DNA of 64,000 nt from CADEEN01 sp963738425 (GCA_963738425.1 CAVTWT010000003.1:62001-126000); one strand, 5' to 3'. Positions 52,466 to 62,551 are shown, counted from the stretch's first letter. A program made the numbers and translations. The notes: generated from the letters alone by a model not told the origin.

Positions 52466-52888
52466 ATGGAATGCACTGTGGATTGGGTAGCTGCCAGCGG
52501 CATGGCCTTCGTGGCCGAAACCGGCAGCGGGCACTTGTTGACGATGGACGGCGCTCCCGACGGCGGCGGACGCAACTTGGCGCCGCGACCGATGGAGACC
52601 GTGCTCGCCGGCACCGGCGCCTGTACCGCTTATGACGTGGTGCTGATCCTGAAGCGTGGCCGGCACGCGGTGACGGGTTGCCGCGTTCAGCTCAGCGCCG
52701 AGCGCGCGTCAACCGATCCCAAGGTGTTCACGCGCATCGGCATGCACTTCATCATCACCGGACAGCGGCTCGATGCGCAGGCTGTGGCGCGGGCGGTGGC
52801 GCTGTCGCACGAGAAGTATTGCTCGGCGACGGCCATGCTGGCCAAGACGGCGCAGATCGAGGTCACGCACGAAGTCGTATCGACTTGA
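52466..52888 (+). CDS. OsmC family protein
   Basis: The 140-residue protein has the OsmC/Ohr fold with two reactive-cysteine positions: RPMETVLAGTGACTAYDVV (Cys about 53) and LSHEKYCSATAMLAKTA (Cys about 120). The sequence is closer to the YhfA branch than to Ohr, which carries a VCP motif instead. YhfA proteins have no agreed function; OsmC and Ohr reduce organic peroxides. It converges with coq7, with only 4 bases between the stops. Confidence 0.9.
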   Translation: MECTVDWVAASGMAFVAETGSGHLLTMDGAPDGGGRNLAPRPMETVLAGTGACTAYDVVLILKRGRHAVTGCRVQLSAERASTDPKVFTRIGMHFIITGQRLDAQAVARAVALSHEKYCSATAMLAKTAQIEVTHEVVST

Positions 52889-52892
52889 TGGT

Positions 52893-53528
52893 CTAGATGC
52901 GATGCGCCGTGGTCGTCATCACCTTGGCCGCACCGCGCATCAGCCAGCGCAACGGCAACGGCAGCGGCTCGGCCCCGGCTTGCTCTGCTAGCTGCGCGTG
53001 ATGCGCTTCGTCGGCCTTCATGTGCGAGACGATCGCTCGTGACGCAGCGTCACTGGCCGGCAAGCGGTCCAGGTGCCCGGCCAGATGCTCTTCGACCTGG
53101 CGCTCGGTTTCGACGACGAAGCCCAGGCTCCAGCGGTCGCCGACGCGTCCTGCCGCCAAGCCGATGGCAAAGGCGCCCGCATACCAAAGGGGGTTGAGCA
53201 GGCTGGGCCGGTCATTGAGTTCGCGCAATCGAGCCTCCGTCCAGGCCAGGTGGTCTTGTTCTTCCCCGGCCGCCAACTCCATTTGCTGGCGCTGCGCATC
53301 GCTGCGCGCCGTCAGCGCCTGCGCTTGGTACAGCGCCTGCGCACAGACTTCGCCGACGTGGTTGACGCGCATCAGCGAGCCGGCGAGGCGGCGCTCGGAC
53401 TCGGTCAGTGGCCTGTCTTCTGCGCCCTCTCGAGCGGCAGGACGCGGGCGCGCGGCCCGCGCCGTGCCGGACAACGTCCGAAGTCCGGCGTCGGCGGCGA
53501 TCAGGCAGCGATCGATGAAGTCAGGCAT
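52893..53528 (-). CDS. coq7: Demethoxyubiquinone hydroxylase Coq7
   Basis: This 211-residue membrane-associated diiron protein has the duplicated iron-binding pattern: VNHVGEVCAQALYQAQ (Glu), GEEQDHLAWTE (Glu-x2-His), ETERQVEEHLAGHL and MKADEAHHAQLAEQ (Glu-x2-His). It hydroxylates demethoxyubiquinone in ubiquinone synthesis. The stand-alone short form is normal in betaproteobacteria, which often use Coq7 in place of UbiF. The gene ends 4 bases from the osmC-like stop. Confidence 0.94.
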   Translation of the reverse strand: MPDFIDRCLIAADAGLRTLSGTARAARPRPAAREGAEDRPLTESERRLAGSLMRVNHVGEVCAQALYQAQALTARSDAQRQQMELAAGEEQDHLAWTEARLRELNDRPSLLNPLWYAGAFAIGLAAGRVGDRWSLGFVVETERQVEEHLAGHLDRLPASDAASRAIVSHMKADEAHHAQLAEQAGAEPLPLPLRWLMRGAAKVMTTTAHRI

Positions 53529-53801
53529 GACGGTGGGGCGGCCGTTGAGTTACCCGGTAAGTTACCACTGACAAGTGACCGATTCGACGTGGATTGAAGA
53601 GACCTCTTCGTTGTGCGTGGACAACAGGAGCCGAGGATTTGTTGCTCAAGGCTTTGCAGGCCCACGGGGGAACTGGTGGAATACATGCAACTTCCGCGTA
53701 AGGAGGTTGGCCTGATGGACCGTTTGGCCTCGGACAGGACCGTCCGAATCCACGGTAGCGTCATCGGGACCCCTTAAATCTCAACCTTGGAGATATTGGA
53801 T

Positions 53802-54775
53802 ATGAAGAAATCTCTGCTCGCTCTCGCTGTGCTGAGCGCATTCGCTGGTGCTGCGTCGGCGCAGTCTTCCGTCACCTTGTCGGGTGGCGTTGACGCCGGC
53901 TTGTTCGCCAGAACGGTGCGTGGAACATGTCGACCGGTAACTCCGGCCGCACCAACTTCACGCTGTCGGGGCGTGAGGACCTGGGCGGTGGCATGTACGC
54001 GTTCTTTGCGTTGAACTTCCGTTTCAACCAGGGCACCGGCCAGAACACCACGACGTCCTCGCCGTCCAATTCTTCCGTCAGGACTGGATCGGTCTGGGCG
54101 GCGCCTTCGGTGACGTGCGCCTCGGCCGCATGCTGCCGCCGCTGCAGGAGTTCAACGGCGGCTTCGATCCGTTCGGGACCGAGACGATCGGCAGCACCCA
54201 CGCCAACGGCCTGTTCAACGTCGCTGGTACGGCCGGTAATGCGCGCTACAACAACACGATCTACTACCGTTCGCCGAACCTGGGTGGCCTGGCGGTTCAC
54301 GCCAACATCGCGGCCGCAGACCAGCAGATCGCTGGCAGCGCGACCGCGAACTACACCAACGGCACCGAGCGCCCGGTCGGGCTGGCTGTGCAGCTACGCC
54401 GCTGGTCCGTTGCGCTTGGTCGTGGCTTATGACCGCAACGCCATCGATCTGAAGACCAAGGGCATCTACGGTGGCTTCAACGCCGGCTTCGCCGACTTCA
54501 TGTTCCAGTGGGAAAACTCCGATGCCAGCCCCGAGCACCGACGTGAGCGTCTGGTCGATCGGCGCGCGCGTGCCGCTGGGCGCGGCGACGCTCAAGGCGG
54601 GCTATCGGAACAGCAGCGACCTGGAGGCAGAAGAAGATCGCTGTGGGCCTCGACTATTCAGCTTGTCCAAGCGCACCATCGTCTACACCGACGTGGCCAA
54701 GCAGAGCGGCGACGGCTTGACTCGCGCTGGCCGAAGAAGGCCCAGTTCGACGTGGGCATCTGGCACAAGTTCTGA
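53802..54775 (+). CDS. Gram-negative porin, at least six frameshifts
   Basis: A signal peptide (MKKSLLALAVLSAFAGAASAQ) and porin body are readable across changing frames: VTLSGGVDAGLFA, then NMSTGNSGRTNFTLSGREDLGGGMYAFFALNFRFN, QFFRQDWIGLGGAFGDVRLG, RMLPPLQEFNGGFDPFGTE, YAAGPLRLVVAYDRNAI, STDVSVWSIGARVPLGAATL and the C-terminal FDVGIWHKF with the terminal phenylalanine of outer-membrane barrels. Shifts occur near 53912, 54068, 54393, 54531, 54630, 54657 and 54725. The gene has a good rho-independent terminator. It should be a trimeric 16-strand porin. The 270-base leader has no other gene. Confidence 0.8.
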
Positions 54776-54797
54776 TCGGGCTCGGCTCGACCCAATC

Positions 54798-54824
54798 AAA
54801 AGCCGCCTTCGGGCGGCTTTTTTC
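54798..54824 (+). terminator. Rho-independent terminator after porin 1
   Basis: AAAAGCCGCCTTCGGGCGGCTTTTTT forms a seven-pair GC stem (AGCCGCC/GGCGGCT) with a short loop and a T-run. It starts 22 bases after the porin stop. Confidence 0.93.
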
Positions 54825-54946
54825 TTGCCGCGCGGGTGACAGCTCCCTAGGGAAAACACAGCGTTGGCGCTCTGCAACATCCCCACGCTGCCGAGGGCGG
54901 CATCGGTCAAGATTCGACGTTGGAAGACCGTGCCTTGGAGACAACC

Positions 54947-56227
54947 ATGATGAAGAAAACCGTGTTCGCCTTGAGCGCTTTGGCGTTGGCCAGTTCGACT
55001 GTCTTGGCGCAATCGACGCCGTCGTCGGTCACCCTGTACGGCTTGGTGGATGCCGGCGTCGTGCACAACACTGGCGTGGCGAACAAGAACCAGTTTGTCA
55101 GCGGCATCATGGAAGGCTCTCGGTTTGGCCTTCGTGGTAATGAAGACATCGGTGGCGGTTTCAGAGCCATCTTCACGCTCGAGAACCGCACCGAGATGAA
55201 CAACGGCGCCCTGGGCAACCGGCCGCCGTCGGGTGCACAGCTGCCGGATCGCTTTGCCGATGCCAGCCTGCTGGTTCCTGGGCTTTGCCCGGCGCAACCC
55301 TGTGCCATCCAGGCCGCGGTGTCGCAGGTCAATGCCACTCTGGCGAACGGTGCCCTTGGCGTCAATATTCGCGGCGGTTTCTTTGACCGGCAAGCTTTTG
55401 TCGGCTTGGTGACGCCGGTCGGTGCCGTGCTGGCTGGCCGCCAGTACACGCCCGCCTATGAGGTGAGTGCCACGTTCGATGCCCTCGGCACGCAGTCGAG
55501 CCTTGCCGCGGGCCAGGTGGCCTCGTTTCCCGCCAGCACCGAGATCCGCATCGACAACGCTTTGCAATACCGAATCGTGTTTGGTGGGCTGACGGCGTCA
55601 GCGATGTACTCCTTCGACAGCAACCACTCGAACGTCAATCTTTCCAAGAAGGCCGACCGCTTTGGCGCGGTCATGGCGATGTACCGCGCCGGCCCCTTCG
55701 CCGTGGGTCTGGGCCACAACCAGCGCAACAACGACGCCGGGCAGAAGTCGCTGCAATCGACTGCGTTCGGTGCTTCGGCGCAGATTGGTCCCGGCACGCT
55801 CAGCGGCCTGTACGCCACGTTCAAGGATGAGAACCCGAGCGGCGTGTCGACCCTGGGCGCCAGCCTCGCGCCCGCGGTCGGCGCGGCGGCGGCCGCGGCG
55901 CTGCAGCAGGCCTATACCAGCGCCCTGCGTCAGGACGGCCGGCTGATGCACATCGGCTACAAAATGCCGGTTGGGGCCCATACGCTGTACGTGGCCTACA
56001 GCAGCCTCGACGACAAGCGTCCCTTCAATGCCGACACCGCCTCGTACGGTGCGGCGTTCACCTACGCTTTGTCCAAGCGCACCGATTTCAACGTCGTGCT
56101 GACTCACTTCGACAACAAGAACCTGGCGCAGTCGGCGCCCGGCCAAGCCGGTTTTCTCGGCGGGTTCACGACCAGCGCCGGCACCGATTCGAACAGCTTG
56201 GCGCTGGGTGTGCGCCATCGCTTCTGA
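54947..56227 (+). CDS. Gram-negative trimeric-type porin
   Basis: The 426-residue outer-membrane porin is intact. It begins MMKKTVFALSALALASSTVLAQ (signal peptide, cleavage near LAQS). The body has SSVTLYGLVDAGVVHN, SRFGLRGNEDIGGGFRAIFTLENR and FFDRQAFVGLVTPVGAVLAGRQY, the beta-strand turn motifs of the Burkholderiales porin family (PF13609), and ends LALGVRHRF with the terminal Phe. TTGGAGACAACC precedes the tandem ATGATG start. It is clearly a paralogue of the gene before it, but intact. Confidence 0.93.
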   Translation: MMKKTVFALSALALASSTVLAQSTPSSVTLYGLVDAGVVHNTGVANKNQFVSGIMEGSRFGLRGNEDIGGGFRAIFTLENRTEMNNGALGNRPPSGAQLPDRFADASLLVPGLCPAQPCAIQAAVSQVNATLANGALGVNIRGGFFDRQAFVGLVTPVGAVLAGRQYTPAYEVSATFDALGTQSSLAAGQVASFPASTEIRIDNALQYRIVFGGLTASAMYSFDSNHSNVNLSKKADRFGAVMAMYRAGPFAVGLGHNQRNNDAGQKSLQSTAFGASAQIGPGTLSGLYATFKDENPSGVSTLGASLAPAVGAAAAAALQQAYTSALRQDGRLMHIGYKMPVGAHTLYVAYSSLDDKRPFNADTASYGAAFTYALSKRTDFNVVLTHFDNKNLAQSAPGQAGFLGGFTTSAGTDSNSLALGVRHRF

Positions 56228-56235
56228 ATCTGCTG

Positions 56236-56985
56236 ATGTTCGTAGCCCCAGAGCCGCCCTCGGGCGGCTTTTCTTCGGCACCTGACCGGCCTCACCGCAG
56301 AAGTGCGTTGCGTCTGATGGCGGGCGCAGCAGCGTTGTCGACGTTCGGTGCCTGCACGACGGCGCCGCCACAGCCTCAGACGGCCGACGACTGGCACGAC
56401 GTCCCGCTGCCTGGCAAGCGGCGCACGGCCTATCGTTGGGAACTGATGCCCGAGGGGCGCGTTCTGGTTGCCCATGCCGACGGCTCGGCGTCGATGTACC
56501 GCAAGCGTGTGGCCCGGCCCGCGGACACGCTGCGCGACGTCGAGTTCTCGTGGATGGTGCAGGCCCTGCCCGAGGGCGGTGACGTGGCTGACGCCAGCGC
56601 CTGCGACGCGGCCGCTCGTGTGCTGTTCGCCTTCGGTGGCGACCATGCGCGGCTGTCGGCGCGCAATCAGTTGATGTTCGATCTGGCGCACACGCTGACC
56701 GGCGAGGCGCCGCCGTTTGCCACACTCGCCTATGTGTGGGACACATCGGCCCCTGTCGGCCGCGTCGTCACGCACCCGCGCAGCGATCGCATACGCAAGA
56801 TCGTCGTCGAGTCGGGGCGCGACGGACTGCGCCAGTGGAAGCGCTACCGGCGCACACTCGGTGCCGACTACAAGCTCGCCTTCGGCGAAGCGCCCGGGCC
56901 TTTGCTGGCCATGGCCGTCATGACCGACGGCGACAACACGCGTTCGCAATTGACCACACGCTATCGCGACATCACATTGCGTTGA
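56236..56985 (+). CDS. DUF3047 lipoprotein-like protein
   Basis: The 249-residue frame has a twin-arginine-like RRSALRLMAGAAALSTFGAC with a lipobox-type cysteine at about residue 40, followed by the DUF3047 pattern: DWHDVPLPGKRRTAYRWELM, SASMYRKRV, EFSWMVQALPEGGDV, ARVLFAFGGDH, FATLAYVWDT, IRKIVVESG and MAVMTDGDNTRSQLTTRYRDI. DUF3047 has no known function. The ATG at 56236 lets the first 15 codons read through the terminator of the previous gene; a TTG at 56308 is the alternative. It probably sits in the inner or outer membrane. Confidence 0.82.
   Translation: MFVAPEPPSGGFSSAPDRPHRRSALRLMAGAAALSTFGACTTAPPQPQTADDWHDVPLPGKRRTAYRWELMPEGRVLVAHADGSASMYRKRVARPADTLRDVEFSWMVQALPEGGDVADASACDAAARVLFAFGGDHARLSARNQLMFDLAHTLTGEAPPFATLAYVWDTSAPVGRVVTHPRSDRIRKIVVESGRDGLRQWKRYRRTLGADYKLAFGEAPGPLLAMAVMTDGDNTRSQLTTRYRDITLR
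56252..56275 (+). terminator. Rho-independent terminator after porin 2
   Basis: AGCCGCCCTCGGGCGGCTTTTCT forms a GC-rich stem with a CT loop and a short T-run, 25 bases after the porin stop. It lies within the start of the DUF3047 frame if that begins at 56236. Confidence 0.85.
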
Positions 56986-57077
56986 CAGCGGCGCGACCGG
57001 GATTCCCCCGCTGGCAGGGCCAGGGTGGCCAGCGCAAGATGCAGTGCTCGCCATTGTCGTTCTGGAGCCTTTCCAAC

Positions 57078-58646
57078 ATGCGCATCCTGCCTTCGATCCT
57101 TGCCGCGGCGCTTGGCGCTGCTGCCCCGTTCGCTGACGCTGCAACGTTCAAGTGGGCCAGTGCGGCCGACATCCCGACCTGGGACATCCATTCGCAAAAC
57201 AATGCGCTCGGCAATGGCGTGCATGCATCGGTCTACGAATCGCTGTTCACCTACAACAAGAAATTCGATCTCGAGCCGGTGCTGGCCACCGGCTACAAAC
57301 AGGTCAGCCCCACCCAGGTGCGCATCACGCTGCGCCAAGGCGTGAAGTTCCATGACGGTGCGGCCTTCAATGCCGACGATGCCAAGTTCTCGCTCGAGCG
57401 CGCGATGGCCAAGACGTCCAACTACGGCGTCTACACGCAGGGCATCGACCGTGTCGTCAAGGTCGATGACTACACGATCGACATCTTCACCAAGGGGCCA
57501 AACCCGGTGTTGCTGCGGCAGTTGACGGAGCTGCGCGTGATGGACCGCGACTGGGCCGAGAAGAACAAGTCGCTCGAACCGAAAGACATCAAGACCAAGG
57601 ACGAGAACTTCGCGCACCGCAATGCCAACGGTACCGGCCCGTTCATGCTCAAGAGCTGGGAGCAGGACGTGAAGCTGGTGCTGGTGAAGAACCCGGCCTG
57701 GTGGGGCAAGGCCGAAGGCAACGTGACCGAGATCGTCTACACGCCGATCAAGGCCGAGGCCACGCGCGTGGCCGCGCTGTTGTCGGGCGAGGTCGACATG
57801 GTGCTCGACCCGTCGCCCGCCGATCTGGCCAAACTGCGGTCGGCGCCGAACCTGAAAGTGATCGACGGCGCCGAGAACCGCACGATCTTCTTCGGCCTGG
57901 ATCAGTTCCGCGACGAGCTGCCGGGCAGCAACGTCAAAGGCAAGAACCCGCTCAAAGACGCGCGCGTGCGCAAGGCCTTGTACCAGGCGATCGACATCCA
58001 GACCATCGCCCGCGTCACCATGCGCGGCCTGTCGCAGCCCACAGGCGCGCTGATCGCGCCGCAGGTCAATGGCTGGACAAAGAAGACCGATGCACGCTGG
58101 CCGTATGACGCCGAAGCGTCGAAGAAACTGCTCGCGGAAGCCGGCTACCCACTAGGCTTCGAAGTCGATTTCGCCTGCCCGAACAATCGCTACATCAGCG
58201 ACGAAGAGATCTGCCAGGCGGTGACGTCGATGTGGGCCAAGGTCGGCGTCAAGGCCAAGCTGCGCACGCTGCCGCTGTCGACCTACTTCCCGATGATCCA
58301 GCGCTACGAGGCCAGCATCTACATGCTCGGCTGGGGCGTGCCGACCTTCGATGCGCTGTACTCGCTGCAATCGCTGGTGCGCAGCGTCGGCGCGCAGGGC
58401 GACGGCAACTACAACGTCGGCCGCTACAGCAACCCGCAGATGGACGCGCTGATCGAGCGCATCAAGGCCGAAGTCGATCAAAAGACGCGCAACCAGCTGA
58501 TCGAACAGGCATTGATCCTGAGCCATCAGGACGTGTCGCACATCCCGCTGCACAACCAGGTGATCCCGTGGGCGATGAAGAAGAACATCGACCTGTACCA
58601 TCGCGCCGACAACCGCATCGACATGCGCTCGGTCAAAGTGAACTGA
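57078..58646 (+). CDS. Dipeptide-type ABC transporter substrate-binding protein 1
   Basis: This 522-residue SBP_bac_5 protein has a signal peptide ending at FADAAT (residue 22) and the family's opening FKWASAADIPTWDIHSQNN. Further marks are YESLFTYNKKFDLEPVLATGY, LRQGVKFHDGAAFNADDAKFS, the FFGLDQFRD strand and KDARVRKALYQAIDIQTI. It binds peptides or related amide ligands in the periplasm. It is first in a plus-strand operon: two binding proteins, split permeases, an ATPase and an M20 amidohydrolase. A second, related binding protein lies downstream at 60902. Confidence 0.93.
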   Translation: MRILPSILAAALGAAAPFADAATFKWASAADIPTWDIHSQNNALGNGVHASVYESLFTYNKKFDLEPVLATGYKQVSPTQVRITLRQGVKFHDGAAFNADDAKFSLERAMAKTSNYGVYTQGIDRVVKVDDYTIDIFTKGPNPVLLRQLTELRVMDRDWAEKNKSLEPKDIKTKDENFAHRNANGTGPFMLKSWEQDVKLVLVKNPAWWGKAEGNVTEIVYTPIKAEATRVAALLSGEVDMVLDPSPADLAKLRSAPNLKVIDGAENRTIFFGLDQFRDELPGSNVKGKNPLKDARVRKALYQAIDIQTIARVTMRGLSQPTGALIAPQVNGWTKKTDARWPYDAEASKKLLAEAGYPLGFEVDFACPNNRYISDEEICQAVTSMWAKVGVKAKLRTLPLSTYFPMIQRYEASIYMLGWGVPTFDALYSLQSLVRSVGAQGDGNYNVGRYSNPQMDALIERIKAEVDQKTRNQLIEQALILSHQDVSHIPLHNQVIPWAMKKNIDLYHRADNRIDMRSVKVN

Positions 58647-58690
58647 AGATCACTGCGGCACGGTGTTTGCTCGGGCGGCGTTAACCGAAC

Positions 58691-59674
58691 ATGCTTGCTT
58701 TCATCCTCCGCCGCCTCGCGCAAGCCGTCATCGTGATGCTCACGGTGGCCTTCATCGCCTTCATGCTGTTCCAGTATGTCGGCGATCCGGTCACCAACCT
58801 GCTCGGTCAGGACGCCACGCCCGAGCAGCGCACGCAGCTGCGCGCCGACCTCGGCCTTGACAAGTCGTTTCCCGTGCAGTTTGCGGCCTTTGTCGGCAAC
58901 GCGCTGCGCGGAGAGTTCGGCCTGTCGCTGCGCCAGGGGCGCAAGGTCTCGTCGCTGATCGTCGAGCGCTTTCCGGCAACGGTGGAGCTGGCTTTTGGTG
59001 CGGCCCTGTTGGCGCTGGCGTTCGGCATTCCCATGGGCGTCTATGCGGCATTGAAGCGCGGCAACTTCATGGCGCAGGCGCTGATGACGTTCTCGCTGCT
59101 CGGCGTGTCGTTGCCGACGTTCTTGATCGGCATCCTGCTGATCCTGCTGTTCGCGGTCACGCTCAAGGTGCTGCCGAGTTTCGGCCGTGGCGAGACGGTG
59201 GCGTTGGGCGCCTGGACCACCGGCCTGCTCACCACCGACGGCTGGAAGCATCTGATCCTGCCGTCGGTGACGCTGTGCATCTTCCAGCTGACGCTGATCA
59301 TGCGTCTGGTTCGTGCCGAGATGCTCGAGGTGCTGCGCACCGACTACATCAAGTTCGCCCGTGCCCGCGGCTTGCAGAACAGCAGCGTCTATTTCGGCCA
59401 CGCGCTGAAGAACACGCTGATCCCGGTGATGACGATCATGGGCCTTCAGCTCGGCGGTCTGATCGCCTTTGCGATCATCACCGAGACCGTGTTCCAGTGG
59501 CCAGGCATGGGGCTGCTGTTCATCCAGGCGGTGCAGTTCGCCGACATCCCGGTGATGGCGGCTTACCTGTGCCTGATCGCGCTGATCTTCGTCGTCATCA
59601 ACCTCGTCGTCGATCTGCTGTACTTCGTCGTCGATCCGCGGCTGCGCATCGAACAATCGGCGGGGGGACATTGA
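58691..59674 (+). CDS. Dipeptide-type ABC transporter permease (DppB family)
   Basis: The 327-residue permease has six membrane helices and the DppB signatures: MLAFILRRLAQAVIVMLTVA at the N-terminus, QYVGDPVTNLLGQDATPEQ, and the EAA loop RAEMLEVLRTDYIKFARARGL (about 210-230) that contacts the ATPase. LAALIAFAIITETVFQWPGMG follows in the last helices. Its partner DppC is encoded downstream at 62587, separated by the M20 and second binding-protein genes. Confidence 0.93.
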   Translation: MLAFILRRLAQAVIVMLTVAFIAFMLFQYVGDPVTNLLGQDATPEQRTQLRADLGLDKSFPVQFAAFVGNALRGEFGLSLRQGRKVSSLIVERFPATVELAFGAALLALAFGIPMGVYAALKRGNFMAQALMTFSLLGVSLPTFLIGILLILLFAVTLKVLPSFGRGETVALGAWTTGLLTTDGWKHLILPSVTLCIFQLTLIMRLVRAEMLEVLRTDYIKFARARGLQNSSVYFGHALKNTLIPVMTIMGLQLGGLIAFAIITETVFQWPGMGLLFIQAVQFADIPVMAAYLCLIALIFVVINLVVDLLYFVVDPRLRIEQSAGGH

Positions 59675-59675
59675 G

Positions 59676-60884
59676 ATGAACGCGCCGGTCCGTGGCAGCA
59701 GCGGCGCCTACCAGCGCTTGGGCGCCTGGCATGGCGAGCTGACGGCGTTTCGCCGTGACCTGCACGCGCATCCCGAGATCGGCTTTGAAGAAAAGCGCAC
59801 GGCGCAGCGCGTGATTGCGGCGCTGCGCGCAGCCGGCGTCGACGAGATCCACGAAGGCATCGGCAAGACCGGCGTCGTTGGCGTGATCCACGGTGCAAAG
59901 AAAGACAGCGCCAAGTCGATCGGCCTGCGTGCCGACATGGACGCGTTGCCGATGACCGAAGAGAACGACTTTGCGTGGCGCTCGTGCAGCCGCGGCCTGA
60001 TGCACGGCTGCGGACACGACGGCCACACGACGATGCTCGTCGGCGCCGCGCGCTACCTGGCCGAGACGCGGCGCTTCGACGGCAGCGCCGTGCTGATTTT
60101 CCAGCCCGGCGAAGAGGGCTTTGCCGGCGCCAAGGCGATGATCGACGATGGTCTGTTCGAGCGCTTTCCGGTCGATTCGGTCTATGCGATGCACAACTGG
60201 CCGTCGCTGCCCGCAGGTCACATCGGCGTCAACCCGGGGCCGATGATGGCCGCGGCCGACCGTATCGAGATCGTCGTTCACGGCCGCGGCGGGCATGGCG
60301 CGCATCCCTATCTGGCGGTGGATCCGGTGCTGGTGGCGGGCCACATCATCACCGCCACGCAGAGCATCGTCGCGCGCAACGTCAGCCCGGTCGATAGCGC
60401 GGTCATCAGCCTGTGCGCGATGCAGGCCGGCGACATCGGTGCCTTCAGCGTCATTCCGCGAGAAGCAAAGCTGATCGGCACCGTGCGCACCTTCCGCCCC
60501 GAGGTCCAGGACATGGTCGAAGAGCGGCTGGCACGCCTGGTCGATTCGGTGGCCGTGGCGTTTGGCGCGACGGCGTCGCTGCACTACCAGCGCACCTACC
60601 CGGCGACGATCAACAGCGGCCAGCATGCGATGTTCGCCGCCGACGTGGCGGCATCACTCGTCGGCGAAGACCGCGTCACGCGCCAGATGTCGCCGAGCAT
60701 GGGCGCCGAGGATTTTTCGTTCATGCTGCAGGTCAAGCCTGGCGCGTACCTGCGCCTGGGGCAGGGCGGCGGCGCCTTTCTGCACAACTCGCGCTACGAC
60801 TTCAACGACGATGTGCTGCCGCTCGGCGGTGCGTTGTTCGCCGGGCTTGTCGAGCAGTCCCTGCCGCTGGCGGCCTCGTCATGA
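59676..60884 (+). CDS. M20 family amidohydrolase (hippurate hydrolase-like)
   Basis: The 402-residue M20D peptidase has the metal-site motifs RRDLHAHPEIGFEE, HGCGHDGHTTMLVG (about residue 109), FQPGEEGFAGAKAMI, AMHNWPSLPAG and the dimerisation domain marker GRGGHGAHPYLAVDP. FSMG-type MGAEDFSFM is near the end. These enzymes cleave N-acyl or amide bonds of amino acids (hippurate, N-acetyl and related). It begins one base after the dppB stop, inside a peptide-type ABC operon, so it probably hydrolyses the imported amide. No signal peptide is present. Confidence 0.93.
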   Translation: MNAPVRGSSGAYQRLGAWHGELTAFRRDLHAHPEIGFEEKRTAQRVIAALRAAGVDEIHEGIGKTGVVGVIHGAKKDSAKSIGLRADMDALPMTEENDFAWRSCSRGLMHGCGHDGHTTMLVGAARYLAETRRFDGSAVLIFQPGEEGFAGAKAMIDDGLFERFPVDSVYAMHNWPSLPAGHIGVNPGPMMAAADRIEIVVHGRGGHGAHPYLAVDPVLVAGHIITATQSIVARNVSPVDSAVISLCAMQAGDIGAFSVIPREAKLIGTVRTFRPEVQDMVEERLARLVDSVAVAFGATASLHYQRTYPATINSGQHAMFAADVAASLVGEDRVTRQMSPSMGAEDFSFMLQVKPGAYLRLGQGGGAFLHNSRYDFNDDVLPLGGALFAGLVEQSLPLAASS

Positions 60885-60901
60885 TTGCAAGGAGAGATCC
60901 A

Positions 60902-62474
60902 ATGAAGCTCATTCGACACACGCTGATCGCCGCAACGCTGGCTGCGGCCTGCGGCCTTGCACACACGGCAACACTGCGGGTTGCCAACCAGGGCGACGCC
61001 ACGTCGATGGACCCGCACTCGCTCAACGAGTCGCTGCAGTTGTCGATCACCGGCAATGTCTACGAGCCGCTGGTCGGTCGTGACAGGAAGCTCGGGCTCG
61101 AGCCCGCGCTGGCGACAAAATGGGCTCAGACGTCGCCGACCGTGTGGCGCTTCGATTTGCGCAGGGGCGTCAAGTTTCACGACGGCACGCCATTCACGGC
61201 CGACGACGTGGTGTTCAGCTTCGGCCGCGCCGCCGGCGACGGCTCCGACATGCGTGGCTACACCTCGTCGATCAAGCAGGTCCGAAAGGTCGATGAGCTC
61301 ACCGTCGAGATCGAGACCACCGCGCCGTTCCCGATCCTGCCCGACGTGATCTCGCTCGTGTACATCATGAGCAAGAAATGGTGCGAGGACAACAAGGCCG
61401 AGAAGCCTGTCGATCGGCGCAAGGGCATCGAGAACACCGCGTCGTTCCGCTCCAACGGCACCGGCCCGTACCGTTTGCGCGAGCGTCAGCCGACGACGCG
61501 CAGCACCTTCGTCCGCAATGGCGCCTATTGGGGCAAGGTCGATGGCAACGTCGATGAAGTGATCTTCACGCCGATCGGCAACGACGCGACGCGCGTCGCC
61601 GCCATGCTCTCCGGCGAGATCGACATGATGGAGCCGGTGCCGCTGCAAGACGTGGAACGCTTGAAGTCCAATCCCAACCTCGCCGTGATGCAAGGCCCCG
61701 AGCTGCGCACGATCTTCCTGGGCATGGACCAGAAGCGCGACGAGCTGCTGTCGTCGAGCGTCAAGGGCAAGAACCCATTCAAGGACAAGCGGGTGCGGCA
61801 GGCGTTCTTCCAGGCCATCGACATCGAAACGATCAAGGCGCGCGTGATGCGCAACGCCGCCACCCCCACCGGCCTGATGATCGCGCCGGGCATCAAGGGC
61901 TTCGTGCCCGACATGAACAAGCGCCTGCCGCACGACGCGGACGCAGCGAAGAAGCTGCTCGCCGACGCGGGCTATCCGAACGGCTTCGAAGTCGGCATGA
62001 ACTGCCCGAACGACCGCTACGTCAACGACGGCGAAATCTGTCAGGCGGTGGCAGCGAACCTGGCACGCATCGGCGTCAAGGTCAACCTGCAGGCGGAGAG
62101 CAAGGTCACCTACTTTCCGAAGATCCTGCGCCGCGACACCAGCTTCTACCTGCTCGGCTGGACGCCCGGCACCTACGACGCTCACAACGCCCTGTCGAAC
62201 CTGATGGCCACGCCGACCGACAAGGGCCAGGGCACGTTCAACCTCGGTTCGTACAGCAACGCCAAGCTCGATGAACTGACGCAGAAGATCCAGGGCGAGA
62301 CGGACCAGGGCAAGCGCAACGCGATGATTGCCGAAGCGTTCAAGCTGCACGCCGACGACATCGGCCACATCCCCCTGCATCAGCAGGCGTTGGCCTGGGC
62401 GATGAAGAAGAACGTATCGTCTCGTGCAGCTCGCCGATAACTTCATGCCGTTCAAATACATCAGCGTGAAATGA
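60902..62474 (+). CDS. Dipeptide-type ABC transporter substrate-binding protein 2, one frameshift
   Basis: The SBP_bac_5 protein has signal peptide MKLIRHTLIAATLAAACGLAH and motifs VANQGDATSMDPHSLNES, YEPLVGRDRKLGLEPALATK and KDKRVRQAFFQAIDIETI. The ribosome-binding site is AAGGAGAGATCCA. At about 62416 an extra base breaks the frame; the expected ending RLVQLADNFMPFKYISVK follows in the next frame and stops at 62474, giving about 523 residues. It is a close paralogue of the binding protein at 57078, so the transporter may take two classes of ligand. Confidence 0.9.
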
Positions 62475-62551
62475 CCCACCCCCGTAGCGCCTTCGGCGCC
62501 CCGCCTCGAGGGGGCACCGCTGGCGGACCGGCAGAGCCGGATCCGCTGCGG
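62475..62551. repeat. GC-rich REP-like palindromic repeat, inverted copy
   Basis: It contains GCGCCTTCGGCGCC, CCTCGAGGGGGC and GGCGGACCGGCAGAGCCGGATCCGC. Read on the other strand, the parts match the repeat at 24883-24960 in the same order. It occupies the gap between the second binding-protein gene and the dppC-type gene. Confidence 0.75.
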
